Of a stretch of 62,597 nt of DNA, positions 52,793 to 62,421 are shown piece by piece. Where the stretch lies: the NCBI RefSeq assembly GCF_001939735.1, contig NZ_MJIL01000089.1:3590-66186 (forward strand), read 5' to 3'. Position numbers and translations under genes: made by a program. The stretch is from Photobacterium proteolyticum (GTDB lineage Bacteria; Pseudomonadota; Gammaproteobacteria; Enterobacterales; Vibrionaceae). Every line of letters starts with the position of its first letter. Position 1 is the stretch's first letter. The notes below the pieces were generated by a model. The model had not been told where the DNA came from, searched no databases, and was given only the letters and a program-made list of their open reading frames with translations.

Positions 52793-54955
52793 TTAAAACT
52801 TAACTTGGTAATTCAAAGTGTAAGTACGACCACGGCCTTTGTAGTCGTAAGCGGCTGAATCATAGTGAGATGAGTACAAGATTTGAGCGCGCTGACCCCA
52901 AATAGTCGTATAATCTTTATCAAGCAGGTTCTGAATACCAAAACCTAGGCTACCCACTGGTAGTTGGTAGCTACCCACCAAATCAAACACTGTATAGCCG
53001 TCAAGCTTGTTTTGAGCGTCGTCTTCATAGTCAAACATAGTTTGGCTTTGTACTTTTACCGCTAGATCTGAGTCATACCAGCCAGCCCAAGCGTTGGCTT
53101 TTGAAGTACTCGCTTCGCCTGCTGTAAAGTCTTCCCAGCCGTCATCACCTTTGACTTCAGAAACAACGTAATGACCAGATGCACCAAGCTGAATGTGGTC
53201 ATGTACCCAGTAAGACGCCATCGCCTCTAAACCGTAGACACGTTTCTTGTCTTCGATCTCTTCGATAAGCAGTGTTTCTTTGTTGTACTTCACTGACTTG
53301 TCAGATTGTGAGTAGTACGCCGCTGTTTGTAGCTTTAAATCCCCCGTATCTAGACGGTAACCAAGCTCGAAACTGTCGGTTTTGATACCAGACATTTTCG
53401 ATTCGTTAACGTTGATGCTGTCGTCAAGTTGCCAGTGATCGCCAACAAGCGTGTAGTTGCCTTGTCCGTAATATTTAGCAGGATCGGCAAGATCGAAACC
53501 TTGGGAAAAATTAGCCCAAACTTGAGAATCACTATTTAGGTGGTAAACCGTGCCTAGGTTAAATAGACCAACAGTGTAGTCTGTTTTACCACCAGGGACA
53601 GCGTCTGCTGTCTTGCCTTTGCCAGCAGCAATTTTCTTCTGCTGGCTATATCCGACGAAATCGTCAATTTTGTTAGACATGTACTGATAGCGAAAACCAC
53701 TTTCAATGGTCCAGTCATCGGAAATTGCGTAGTCAGCTTGTACAAAGCCAGCAATAGAGCTCACTTCAACACCTGGGTAGCGACCTACATGCGTATAGGT
53801 TCTGTTGATCAAGTTACCTGAATTATTAGCAATCGTTGGGTCATAAAGCGCTTGATTACTATCGAGTTTGTCTTGATAAGCGTCTACACCATAAACAATG
53901 TTAAACCTGTTGAAGCTCTTCGCCAATGCCGTCTTTAGCGAAATAACATCGGTAATTTGTTGACCTGAAGATTGGTAGTAAGGTGTGTAGGTCTGATCTT
54001 CCTCACGGTATGAAGCTTCCGCAATCAGCTGGTGACCGAAGAACCGCTCATCGACGTAAGATGCGCTAAGCATAATGCGTTCCGTACCGTGCTCACGGTC
54101 AGAATCAAAACCTTTACGTACATCAACAAAGTCACGGCCCACAATGTAAAGACCGTATGGTGAGTCTTGTTGACTATCGTAGTATTGAGCAAGAAGGTTG
54201 AGTTTCTTTGTCTCTGAAATATTAACGCCGACTGTAGTCAGGAAATCTACAGCTTTGTTGAATTGTAGTGAGCCTTGCGAAATATCTGGAGTCACAATGG
54301 TTCCGTTGGCATCGAAGAAACCTTGTGTTTCTGTATAAACAATAGAGCTGCGAGCTTGAATTTTCTCATTACCACCAGAGATGGATTGACCGATTTTGTA
54401 ATCGAAATCTTCACTTGAGTTAAAGCCAGATGTACCACCAACAAATGATTCAAACTCTAAATCTGCGCTTTGCGCTTTTTTGGTGATGATATTAATAACA
54501 CCACCAGAAGCACCGGCACCGTAGATAGAAGTCGCACCAGATAGAACTTCAATACGATCAATGTTAAACGGATCAATTGAGTCTAAGTAGCGACTGATTT
54601 GACGAGAAGACTGTAATGAGACGCCGTCAATCATGACGAGCATCTTACGTCCACGTAGGTTTTGACCGAAGTTGGTTCGTGCTCCGCTGCTGACATCTAA
54701 AGACGGAATGGTTGCAGCGAGAATGTCACCTAGGGACTTACCACCGCGATACTCTTGTTCGATTTGCTCAAACTCGATATACCAAACTGTACCTGGAATA
54801 TCACTGATAGCTTTAGGAGTACGGCTAGCGACGACCACCATTGTGTCTTCAGTGGTGTACTCTTGGGCTTGGACTTGGGCTGCGAATACTGTGCTTGCTG
54901 CGGCTATCGCCAGGGTAACGGTGGAAAGCCTGAAACTTCCTTTTTCGGTTTTCAT
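52793..54955 (-). CDS. iutA: TonB-dependent ferric aerobactin-type receptor (IutA-like)
   Basis: 720 residues with signal peptide (cleavage after VQAQ region, about residue 30), TonB box-like TMVVVASRTPKA, plug domain (SLDVSSGARTNFGQNLRGRK; IDPFNIDRIEVLSGATSIYG) and a 22-strand barrel ending YDYKGRGRTYTLNYQVKF. Several blocks are nearly those of E. coli IutA as I remember it, including NKIDDFVGYSQQ, LPVGSLGFGIQNLLDKDYTT and IWGQRAQ, so a hydroxamate/citrate siderophore such as aerobactin is the probable ligand. Start at ATG 54955, not at the upstream ATG 54991 whose residues are not signal-like. Upstream lie a Fur-box-like and a GntR-operator-like site. Confidence 0.92.
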   Translation of the reverse strand: MKTEKGSFRLSTVTLAIAAASTVFAAQVQAQEYTTEDTMVVVASRTPKAISDIPGTVWYIEFEQIEQEYRGGKSLGDILAATIPSLDVSSGARTNFGQNLRGRKMLVMIDGVSLQSSRQISRYLDSIDPFNIDRIEVLSGATSIYGAGASGGVINIITKKAQSADLEFESFVGGTSGFNSSEDFDYKIGQSISGGNEKIQARSSIVYTETQGFFDANGTIVTPDISQGSLQFNKAVDFLTTVGVNISETKKLNLLAQYYDSQQDSPYGLYIVGRDFVDVRKGFDSDREHGTERIMLSASYVDERFFGHQLIAEASYREEDQTYTPYYQSSGQQITDVISLKTALAKSFNRFNIVYGVDAYQDKLDSNQALYDPTIANNSGNLINRTYTHVGRYPGVEVSSIAGFVQADYAISDDWTIESGFRYQYMSNKIDDFVGYSQQKKIAAGKGKTADAVPGGKTDYTVGLFNLGTVYHLNSDSQVWANFSQGFDLADPAKYYGQGNYTLVGDHWQLDDSINVNESKMSGIKTDSFELGYRLDTGDLKLQTAAYYSQSDKSVKYNKETLLIEEIEDKKRVYGLEAMASYWVHDHIQLGASGHYVVSEVKGDDGWEDFTAGEASTSKANAWAGWYDSDLAVKVQSQTMFDYEDDAQNKLDGYTVFDLVGSYQLPVGSLGFGIQNLLDKDYTTIWGQRAQILYSSHYDSAAYDYKGRGRTYTLNYQVKF

Positions 54956-55196
54956 TTTACTCTCTATGTTTATCAATGAAAGGCAGCACAAATTCTCTTA
55001 CTTGTGCGATGACTTTGCTTTTTGTTTTATGTTAATAAGCATTCGTCTCTACCAAGCGATGATGAAGATGAAGAGGCTTACATTTTGGAAAAGGAATAAC
55101 GCTCTATACTGTCGCAGGCTCACCTAACACCACTAATGCGGCACTCGTGGCGATAGTCAGAGTACAAAGATTCATCCTTATCCCTTACTCAAATAT

Positions 55197-55239
55197 AAAT
55201 GAGAATTATTATTATTGTGTTTTTGCTGCGAAAATACAA
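55197..55239. promoter_or_regulatory. Fur box and GntR-type operator upstream of iutA
   Basis: AATGAGAATTATTATTATT (about 55198-55216) resembles a Fur box. It overlaps the palindrome TTGTGTTTT...AAAATACAA at 55215-55239, whose sequence matches the operator-like palindrome before the GntR gene at 56464-56489. Iron repression and a second regulator may therefore act on the same promoter. The rest of 54956-55441 has no gene. Confidence 0.6.
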
Positions 55240-55441
55240 TATCAAGATGCAATTTTATTTTCGGTAAGTGTGTATGGTGGCAATATTGTCCCTTCGGAAG
55301 TAGGAAGAAAGTTACACCCACTGCTTTCCAGCAGGCTCTGAGGCGCCTGCCGCTGGCATAGTGAGGCGCAAAGTGATGATTTAGGTGAGGATTTCAGGCT
55401 GGACGATGGCTCTGGCAGTCGCAGTCGGACTGCCCATGGGA

Positions 55442-56398
55442 TTAACGGCTTTTTGCAACGATGCTGTTTACCAAGCTCTCTCGCTGCGACCGAGACACAT
55501 TCATCACATCGTTGTAGGTTCGTTTCATAACACGAATGTCATTTTCCAGTAGCTGAGCTAACTTTGTTGCCGCTGCCTGATTATTCCCCTTGAGCACCAG
55601 CTCAATGATATCCAGACGGCGTTGGCAGGATTTACTCACCGAAGACTGAATGTGCATTGAGACCAGATCGGTGGCTTTACGAAGGCGGTTGTGTTGCTGC
55701 ATGGTACCCAGCAAAAAGCGATTGCCCGAACAGGCGGCAAGCAGTTCGTGAAACTCGGCGCTGAGACTAAAAAGTTGGCTGGCAGTCACTGCCTGAGGCT
55801 CGGCAATGGCTTGTATATGGCGATCGCGGCAGTTCTCAAGTGCAGCGCGGTCAAGCACCCAGGTCGGTTCGAGCAGACCTGCCGGCTCAAAAATCAACCG
55901 GCACCGATAGCTCTCAGTGTGCCTATCAAGGGTGTTCAGCACGCCGTCAAGCTGCCATTTGTAGCCCGGACTACGGCGAAAAATGGCATCATTTTCCAGT
56001 AAGCGGAGCACACTCTGCATCTCACCGCGGTTGGCGTCGTAACGCTGTTGCAGTTCCTTCTCGGACAATGAGGTGCCTAGCTCCCCAAAAAATAGATCCA
56101 TGAGCAACCTAAGGTATAGCTGCTCCTGGCGGGTTTGTTCGCTGCCGGTGCGACCTTCCGCCTCAATGTTGACGGCGTCGACCTGTAACACGAAGCCCTT
56201 GTATGGGACAGCCTTGGTGATGCCCTGAGCAGACAAGTGATTTAACACCGCACGGAGCGGGGTTCTAGATACTTCGAACTGCTTCGCCAAAAACGATTCA
56301 TTCAGGCTACTGCCGGCTTTGGCGTTCTCGGCCTTCAACCTAGCGATAACCTTGAATAACAAATCTTGTTGGAGTCGAGTGATTGCTGTCGTGTCCAT
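55442..56398 (-). CDS. GntR-family regulator (IutR-like) of the siderophore locus
   Basis: 318 residues from ATG 56398. N-terminal GntR winged helix: ESFLAKQFEVSRTPLRAVLN, then HLSAQGITKAVPYKGFVLQV. The C-terminal 200 residues are a helical ligand-binding domain of the FadR/FCD type (SLSAEFHELLAACSGNRFLL). It lies between iutA and the ABC importer genes on the same strand. In V. vulnificus a GntR-type gene (IutR) at the same position represses iutA and is relieved by aerobactin, from memory; the paired palindromes here fit this. A TTG at 56407 is an alternative start. Confidence 0.82.
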   Translation of the reverse strand: MDTTAITRLQQDLLFKVIARLKAENAKAGSSLNESFLAKQFEVSRTPLRAVLNHLSAQGITKAVPYKGFVLQVDAVNIEAEGRTGSEQTRQEQLYLRLLMDLFFGELGTSLSEKELQQRYDANRGEMQSVLRLLENDAIFRRSPGYKWQLDGVLNTLDRHTESYRCRLIFEPAGLLEPTWVLDRAALENCRDRHIQAIAEPQAVTASQLFSLSAEFHELLAACSGNRFLLGTMQQHNRLRKATDLVSMHIQSSVSKSCQRRLDIIELVLKGNNQAAATKLAQLLENDIRVMKRTYNDVMNVSRSQRESLVNSIVAKSR

Positions 56399-56463
56399 GA
56401 GATTCAAAAGTGATTTTTATTCTTGGCCCCATGGTAAACATAAACACACTTGAACGCCATAAA

Positions 56464-56489
56464 TTGTGTTTTTTGCAACAAAAACACAA
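56464..56489. promoter_or_regulatory. Operator-like palindrome before the GntR gene
   Basis: TTGTGTTTTT (56464-56473) and AAAAACACAA (56480-56489) form a perfect inverted repeat around TGCAAC. The same sequence with two changes lies before iutA at 55215-55239. It is the likely binding site of the GntR regulator, allowing autoregulation. Confidence 0.65.
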
Positions 56490-56579
56490 TAACAAGAATT
56501 ATCAATACCACTGAATGTTGCCCGCATTGAGTCGATGGTCACAACCAAAGAAGAGACGGTGAAAACAGCTCAACTCGAC

Positions 56580-58577
56580 TTAACGCCTCATCAGATACAG
56601 GAAGTAGCCACCACCGATCAAGGATGCCAATAACCCTGCCGGGAACTGCCAAGGGAACCATAGTGTTCGACCAATCCAGTCGGCACTAACCATTATGATT
56701 GCACCCAATAACGCTGAGGTAAGCATCTGAGGGATGGCTCGATATTGGTGAAGAGAGCGTGCCATATGAGGAGCCAACAAACCGATAAAGCTCAGGGGGC
56801 CAATAACGATAGTGCACAGTGTGGTAAGCGCTGCGACTAACAGAAGTAACACCAATCGTACGACAGTCGTGTTCATTCCGATGCTGCTCGTTGTGACGTC
56901 ACCTAAGCGGATGAGCTCAATCCAGCGGTGTAACGACAATGCGATAACACCGACGATGGCAACGCCGATGGCGAGCAAAACAACATCTTGATTTGCCACA
57001 AGGTAGGTAGAGCCTGACAGCCAAGTGAGCAGAGCTGTAGCATTGCCACTGCCTGAACTCATCGCGATTCGCAGCAAAGCGTCTAAACCGGCGCTCAGAG
57101 CAATACCTGTCAATAAGGTTTGAGTTGGGGAAAAGTTATGTTTTCTGCCCATTAGCCAGACCAAAGCTGTGACTGAAGCCGCGCCAAGGGTGCCGAGCAG
57201 CATTTGCTGCTCTCGTCCTACAGCAGTACCAAATATTGTGCCAAGGACAAGCGCAAGAGCTGCGCCGGAGCTGATGCCCAACACCTCTGGACTCGCCATA
57301 GGGTTGTTCGAAATACGTTGAATAATTGTCCCCGCAAACGCAAGTCCAATGCCAGCCAGCAAAGCAACCAAAACTCGCGGTACACGTAAATCGAACAATG
57401 ATTGGTTTAGCTCAAAGCTCCAGCCGAGTTGGTTTTTACCAAGCACCAGTGACAGCGCACAAGTTGCCACAAGTACTGTGGACATAGCGACAAGTACTTT
57501 GCGCGTATCGACCAGTTTGTAATGCTCAGTATGTTCGGTACGGTGTTTTAAGTCTGAGTGCAATTTTGTTCGTTGCAACAACCACAGCAGAAATGGGGCG
57601 CCAATCAATGCGGTCATCGCCCCAGTAGGCAGCAGTTCTCCGCCGACACCAGAGAATGGCTGAACCACCAAATCGACAATGAGTAGGATTAGGCTACCCA
57701 CTAAACCACTGATGAGGATTTGCTTTGCAAGTGCTCTAACACCAAGCATTCTGGCGATAGCCGGGGCGACAATGCCAACGAAACCAATCAAGCCGACTTC
57801 ACTGACCACGGCCGCGGTAATAAAGATCGCCAACGACAAACAAAGTAATTTGACCTGTTTAATGTTTACGCCGAGTGATGTTGCAACATTGTCGCCAAAC
57901 TGAAGCGCTGATAACGGACGCTGCAAGGCTAGCAACAAGAGGGTCGGGATTAAGACCAAGGGCAGTAAAATCTGCGTGCTCGACCAGTCATTCTGATTGA
58001 GTACGCCAGCCCCCCATACGAAGAGACTGGTAAGCCGCTGTTCATGAAACATGAGCAACATGGTGTTTAACGAGCCCAAAAATAGGCTTACCACCATACC
58101 CGCCAATACCATATGCAATGGTGAAAAGCCTCGTGCTGAACTCAGGGCAAATACCAACCCTGTTGCAAGACAACCACCGATAAAAGCGGGAATAAACCCT
58201 GGAATGGCAAGGTTTGTCGGTAATAAAAGGATACCCAGCACCATGCCAAGTTCAGCGCCAGTTGCGACCCCGAGGGTAGTTGGCGAGGCAATAGGGTTAC
58301 GTAGTACAAACTGCATAACGCACCCTGCGACTGCAAGCGCAAAGCCACAAATAAGCGCAACCGTGAGCCGAGGTAAGTAGGTTAGATGAGTAATAAGGTG
58401 CTGATAGTTTGATGCATCAAAGTGAAAAAGCGTATCCCAAATCAACCCGATGCCCTGTGAATAAGGGGCGGTAGTTTGGAGTAATGAGCCGAGAATCAAA
58501 GCAGCAGCGCTCGATAACGCTGCTGCTTTTAGGTTGAATCGCCCTGTGACTTGGTTTGTGAGCTTGAAGGTATCCAT
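56580..58577 (-). CDS. fhuB: Siderophore ABC importer permease, fused double-length (FhuB-like)
   Basis: 665 residues made of two homologous halves (about 20-330 and 350-665), each with about ten helices of the FecCD type, as in E. coli FhuB. Conserved repeats are visible in both halves: LRNPIASPTTLGVATGAELG and SNNPMASPEVLGISSGAALA; GLIGFVGIVAPAIARMLG and PLSFIGLLAPHMARSLHQYR, the latter being the ATPase-contact region. It imports ferric siderophore from the periplasm. Its start overlaps the binding-protein stop (TAATG). Named matB/vatB in some vibrios. Confidence 0.9.
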   Translation of the reverse strand: MDTFKLTNQVTGRFNLKAAALSSAAALILGSLLQTTAPYSQGIGLIWDTLFHFDASNYQHLITHLTYLPRLTVALICGFALAVAGCVMQFVLRNPIASPTTLGVATGAELGMVLGILLLPTNLAIPGFIPAFIGGCLATGLVFALSSARGFSPLHMVLAGMVVSLFLGSLNTMLLMFHEQRLTSLFVWGAGVLNQNDWSSTQILLPLVLIPTLLLLALQRPLSALQFGDNVATSLGVNIKQVKLLCLSLAIFITAAVVSEVGLIGFVGIVAPAIARMLGVRALAKQILISGLVGSLILLIVDLVVQPFSGVGGELLPTGAMTALIGAPFLLWLLQRTKLHSDLKHRTEHTEHYKLVDTRKVLVAMSTVLVATCALSLVLGKNQLGWSFELNQSLFDLRVPRVLVALLAGIGLAFAGTIIQRISNNPMASPEVLGISSGAALALVLGTIFGTAVGREQQMLLGTLGAASVTALVWLMGRKHNFSPTQTLLTGIALSAGLDALLRIAMSSGSGNATALLTWLSGSTYLVANQDVVLLAIGVAIVGVIALSLHRWIELIRLGDVTTSSIGMNTTVVRLVLLLLVAALTTLCTIVIGPLSFIGLLAPHMARSLHQYRAIPQMLTSALLGAIIMVSADWIGRTLWFPWQFPAGLLASLIGGGYFLYLMRR

Positions 58578-59470
58578 TATTTTTCAGTCAGTTGCTCTGT
58601 AATGTGGTCGCTAAATCTTTGCGCTGCGATTAGTCCGCCGAAAGTCCAAATAGCAGGAAGCTCATAAACAGAGTCCGTACGCGTAAACTCCATAGCTTGC
58701 CAAAGAGGTGACTGAGTAAGTTGCTCTCGTTCTTCTTCCTTGAGCGGGCCGAAGATCATGACATTTGTCTTTTGATGCTCTGCGAGCTTTTCAGTTCCCG
58801 CCGTGCTAAAGCCCCATAAATTTGTCTGCTCTTGCCAGTCGTTTTTAAGACCCATTACGTCGATTGTTGCTTGTGCTAGAGAGCCCTGACTGTGGATTCG
58901 CAGCGTTTTGTCATTGATAAAGCGAGCAAACAAGAGCGGCTTGTCTGCGTTTCCATTTGAACGCACTTTTTTACCGTTATCACTCAATCGTTTATTAGTC
59001 TGTTCTATCAATTGCTGAGCTCGTAGCTCTTTGTCGAACACTTTACCTAAGGAAACGGTAACAGATTTTGCTGACTCCAACGGCTGCTTTTCTTCACTAT
59101 AGAAGCTGTACACCAACACCGGAGCGATTTTGCTCAGTTGGTTGTATGCTGCAGCCATATGTTTGCTGATCAGGATGACGTCAGGCTTTAGCTCAGTAAG
59201 TAGTTCAAGGTTTGGCTCGCGTCGAGAGCCTACGTCTGTAACACCGGAGGCTAACGCTGGTTCAACAACCCATTGCCGATAACCTCTGGCATCTGCAACA
59301 CCTTCCATCTCAACCCCTAGGCTCAATACTGTTTCTGTTAATGCCCAATCTAAAGCAACCACTTTTTGAGGGGGAGTATCGAAAGAGGTAGTGCCCATTT
59401 CATGAGTAATGTCTAGAGCATAAGTATTGCAAGCGACTGCTGCGAACAGCATCATTATGAACGTTTTCAC
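58577..59470 (-). CDS. fhuD: Periplasmic ferric-siderophore-binding protein (FhuD-like)
   Basis: 297 residues with a signal peptide (MKTFIMMLFAAVACNTYA, cleavage about residue 18). Two lobes joined by a long helix, as in FhuD/BtuF: VVALDWALTETVLSLGVEME, then LLTELKPDVILISKHM near the first-lobe end and YELPAIWTFGGLIAAQRFSD near the C-terminus. It hands ferric hydroxamate siderophore to the FhuB-like permease. It lies between permease and ATPase genes and is translationally coupled to the permease. Confidence 0.9.
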   Translation of the reverse strand: MKTFIMMLFAAVACNTYALDITHEMGTTSFDTPPQKVVALDWALTETVLSLGVEMEGVADARGYRQWVVEPALASGVTDVGSRREPNLELLTELKPDVILISKHMAAAYNQLSKIAPVLVYSFYSEEKQPLESAKSVTVSLGKVFDKELRAQQLIEQTNKRLSDNGKKVRSNGNADKPLLFARFINDKTLRIHSQGSLAQATIDVMGLKNDWQEQTNLWGFSTAGTEKLAEHQKTNVMIFGPLKEEEREQLTQSPLWQAMEFTRTDSVYELPAIWTFGGLIAAQRFSDHITEQLTEK

Positions 59471-59487
59471 GACTGATTCCTTTTGAT

Positions 59488-60255
59488 TTAAGGGATGTAG
59501 CTGATAGGCTTCCCTGTCTCGGGGTGCTTAAACAGAGCAAGTTCCATTCCGTAGATTTTCATGAGCGTCTCTGGTGTCATCAAATCCTCAGGTGAACCGG
59601 ATGCAATCACTTTTCCTGAGTGGAGAGCAATCAGCTGGTCGCTGAATTTAGCCGCCATATTGACATCATGAAGTACCATAATGACCGTTAGCCCTAAAGA
59701 TTGATTGAGTTCTCTGATCAAGGCCAACAACTCGTGTTGGTGCGCTACATCTAATGCAGAGGTAGGTTCATCAAGCAAAATGCACTGACTTTGTTGAGCA
59801 AGCAGCATCGCCACCCAAGCTCTTTGTCTTTCACCGCCAGAGAGTGTAGCTACGAATCGATCTGCAAAAGCATTCAGCCCTACTTTTTTAATCGCTTCAT
59901 CAACGATGGCGTAATCTTTGTTACTGTAGCGTCCGAATGCCCCCTTCCACGGATAACGACCAAAACAGACCAGTTCACGAACAGTAACACCATCGGTAAT
60001 TGGTGGATGTTGCGGCAGGTAAGCAACTCGGTGTGCGAACTCGAGATGACTAAATGACGATATCAATTGTTGATTGAAAAAAACCTGGCCTGCAGTTGGA
60101 GTATTTTGTCGACTCAATAGCTTAATTAGGGTCGATTTGCCACACCCGTTATGACCCAGCAAAGTGGTAATCTTCTTTGATTCAAAAGTTAGGCTAGTTG
60201 GGGAAAGAATCTTCTTACCGTCGATTTCGAATGATGCATTGGCAAGCTGGTACAT
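59488..60255 (-). CDS. fhuC: Siderophore ABC importer ATPase (FhuC-like)
   Basis: 255 residues with Walker A GHNGCGKST, signature LSGGERQRAWVAMLLAQ, Walker B ILLDEPTSALD and switch His in VLHDVN. Same subfamily as FhuC/FepC. First gene of the importer operon; the Fur-box-like site at 60314-60330 sits just upstream. All three importer genes, the GntR gene and iutA are on the same strand, though iutA and the GntR gene have their own promoters. Confidence 0.93.
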   Translation of the reverse strand: MYQLANASFEIDGKKILSPTSLTFESKKITTLLGHNGCGKSTLIKLLSRQNTPTAGQVFFNQQLISSFSHLEFAHRVAYLPQHPPITDGVTVRELVCFGRYPWKGAFGRYSNKDYAIVDEAIKKVGLNAFADRFVATLSGGERQRAWVAMLLAQQSQCILLDEPTSALDVAHQHELLALIRELNQSLGLTVIMVLHDVNMAAKFSDQLIALHSGKVIASGSPEDLMTPETLMKIYGMELALFKHPETGKPISYIP

Positions 60256-60313
60256 GATGAAATATGAAGTTGAGTTAATGGCTACGAACAGTTAATGTTA
60301 CCACACTGAAATT

Positions 60314-60330
60314 AAAATGATAATTATTTA
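60314..60330. promoter_or_regulatory. Fur-box-like site between the importer operon and MFS gene
   Basis: AAAATGATAATTATTTA resembles the Fur consensus (GATAATGATAATCATTATC). It is in the 153-bp gap between divergent genes and can control both. Confidence 0.6.
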
Positions 60331-60408
60331 CATAATCAATAAATATACCGGTAACTATGGCGTTTCGCATTGCTGAGTTTCCTAACATTTTCTAGCCCCC
60401 TCAAAATT

Positions 60409-61617
60409 ATGTCAGTTATACAAAATAAGAAGTTTCACTTGGTTGCCATTAGCCTTGCATCGGCTCTTATGGGGATTGGCCAGAACGGTTTACTGGTTTC
60501 TTTGCCTTTTCTTGTTGAACAATCCGCATTCAGTTTGCCAACTTGGTCCGTTCTCATCGCGATAGGAAGTTTGTTGTTTTTGCCATCAGCCCCATTCTGG
60601 GGGCGCTATAGTGATAAACATGGCCCAAAGAAAGTGGTCATTCAGGCGTTGATTGGCATGGTTGTAAGCTTTTCATTACTGTGTTTGTTTGCAATCACAA
60701 GCCATATTGAAGAGACACTTGCTATTGTTTGTTTCATAGGGTTGTTGATTGCCAGGATCATTTATGGCTGCACTATATCGGGGTTGATTCCCGCGAGTCA
60801 GCACTGGGCGATCATCTTATGCGGTGAAAAGAAGCGTCTTCAGGCTATCACCTCTGTCAGTATTGGTTTGAGTGCTGGACGGTTGATAGGCCCCCTAATC
60901 TCTATTCTGGCGCTAAAGCTTTCTCCTTTCGCACCACTAATGATAATGATTGTGCTGCCATGTATTGCTTTAATCGCAGCGATTTTATTGCCAGCACCAA
61001 AGATGGATAATGAGCAGGCAAATAAAAAATCGCCGTTACCTTGGTTACCACAAAAGCCACTATTGCCTTTCTTGATGAGCGGGCTTTTGCTTTGCGCGGC
61101 TATTGCTTTACTCCAATACAGCTTTTCCCCGTTAATTTACTCGGTCACAAACTGGCCTACGGAACAATTAAGTGACACTATTGGCGTACTGTTGACTATC
61201 AGCGCCGCATGTACATTTGTTACTCAAATTTTAGTGATCAAGAAAAAGAATTTGGCGCCTCTCGTTATGTACCGTTTAGGCGCTTTCGGCTTAGTCGTTG
61301 GGTTTATTTTGTTCTTGGTACCCAGTATTTGGGCGTTTGGTATTGCGATGGCCATAGCTGCAGGTGGAGCGGCGTTACTTGTCCCTGCTTACACCTCATT
61401 CGCGACCGAGAAACAAAATGACGCGCCTGGTACAGTCGCAGGGTATATTTCAATGTCTCATACCATCGGCTATGGGCTGGCGTCACTGCTGGCCTTTAGT
61501 TCAACACTGCATCCTCTTTACCCTGTCTACCTATGTACTGCGTTCTCTACTTTGATTCTTGCAACAGCATACTTTGCCGTAAGAAAAGAAAATGTTGACG
61601 TTGTCGAGCAAATTTAA
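60409..61617 (+). CDS. MFS transporter in the siderophore locus
   Basis: 402 residues with about 12 membrane helices, full length. The loop-2 motif GRYSDKHGPKKVV marks the major facilitator superfamily. Start at ATG 60409; a TTG at 60370 would add 13 residues. It is divergent from the importer operon across a Fur-box-like site, so it is probably iron-regulated. In similar loci MFS proteins export siderophore or take part in uptake; the role here is open. It ends four bases inside the convergent FhuF-type gene. Confidence 0.85.
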   Translation: MSVIQNKKFHLVAISLASALMGIGQNGLLVSLPFLVEQSAFSLPTWSVLIAIGSLLFLPSAPFWGRYSDKHGPKKVVIQALIGMVVSFSLLCLFAITSHIEETLAIVCFIGLLIARIIYGCTISGLIPASQHWAIILCGEKKRLQAITSVSIGLSAGRLIGPLISILALKLSPFAPLMIMIVLPCIALIAAILLPAPKMDNEQANKKSPLPWLPQKPLLPFLMSGLLLCAAIALLQYSFSPLIYSVTNWPTEQLSDTIGVLLTISAACTFVTQILVIKKKNLAPLVMYRLGAFGLVVGFILFLVPSIWAFGIAMAIAAGGAALLVPAYTSFATEKQNDAPGTVAGYISMSHTIGYGLASLLAFSSTLHPLYPVYLCTAFSTLILATAYFAVRKENVDVVEQI

Positions 61618-62345
61618 CGTTTGTTATTAGGGTGCCTTGGACAATCAGCGCATAGTTTTCGCCCTTGGCACCTAAAAACCAAACAGCAGCTCGTTCGCAC
61701 TAAAGTAAGTTGTTTTGACTCTTCATTGTATGTTAGAGAAGCTAGCAGCTTTTCAGGTAGGTCGCACGCTGCTAGCCATTGACGAGCTTGTTCGGATAGA
61801 TACTCGCCAGAAAGGTCGGGAGCAAAGTGGTTTAGTTTTACTAGACAGCCGAATATGCCATCGGCAATCAGGTGATGAGTGAAACCTGGTCTGATGCGTA
61901 CCCATTGGCTCATTTCTTGTCGAAAATAATCAAACAGAATAATGAGCTCTTTGCCTGCACTCTGAATAAGCTCACGCTCAGATCCCTCTATATACTTCTC
62001 TGAGGCAAACTGGTAGCCGCTTACAAAGTTAGGCTGAACATGCTGCCCAATTGAGGATAATTCCGGTAATCCACGACAGGAATAAATTGCAATAAATGCC
62101 ACATAGATTGGTTGCCAGCAGAGCAACGTCCAAGTTCGAGTGAGCCAATAAGGCGCACCGGCCTCCGGGTGGGCTTGTTTCAAATTCTCATATAGCTCAC
62201 GGATACTTTCAGAGCTTGAGCGGTCAATATGAATGAACGACTGTTCAAGGTAATTTTCCGATCGAGGTTTTATTGATCCATGTAAATAGGGGGTTACCTG
62301 TTTTGAGTGCTCGAAAAGGTGCTCAAAAAACGAATGGCCACTCAT
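61614..62345 (-). CDS. Siderophore ferric reductase, FhuF type
   Basis: 243 residues. The C-terminus contains CC followed by ten residues and CADC (RTSCCLVFRCQGRKLCADC), the CC-x10-CxxC arrangement that holds the [2Fe-2S] cluster in FhuF and related siderophore-iron reductases. The rest is of the FhuF fold with AlcD/ViuB-like size. It releases iron from the imported siderophore in the cytoplasm. A Fur-box-like site is upstream at 62405-62421. The last four bases overlap the MFS gene. Confidence 0.82.
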   Translation of the reverse strand: MSGHSFFEHLFEHSKQVTPYLHGSIKPRSENYLEQSFIHIDRSSSESIRELYENLKQAHPEAGAPYWLTRTWTLLCWQPIYVAFIAIYSCRGLPELSSIGQHVQPNFVSGYQFASEKYIEGSERELIQSAGKELIILFDYFRQEMSQWVRIRPGFTHHLIADGIFGCLVKLNHFAPDLSGEYLSEQARQWLAACDLPEKLLASLTYNEESKQLTLVRTSCCLVFRCQGRKLCADCPRHPNNKR

Positions 62346-62404
62346 CTTATTATTCTTACTCCATTAAATCCGTAATAAGATCATAAATAAACTCATCTTT
62401 TCTT

Positions 62405-62421
62405 ACAAATGATTATCGTTT
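62405..62421. promoter_or_regulatory. Fur-box-like site upstream of the FhuF-type gene
   Basis: ACAAATGATTATCGTTT, about 60 bp before the ATG, resembles a Fur box. To the right end of the window (62422-62597) I see no gene. Confidence 0.55.
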
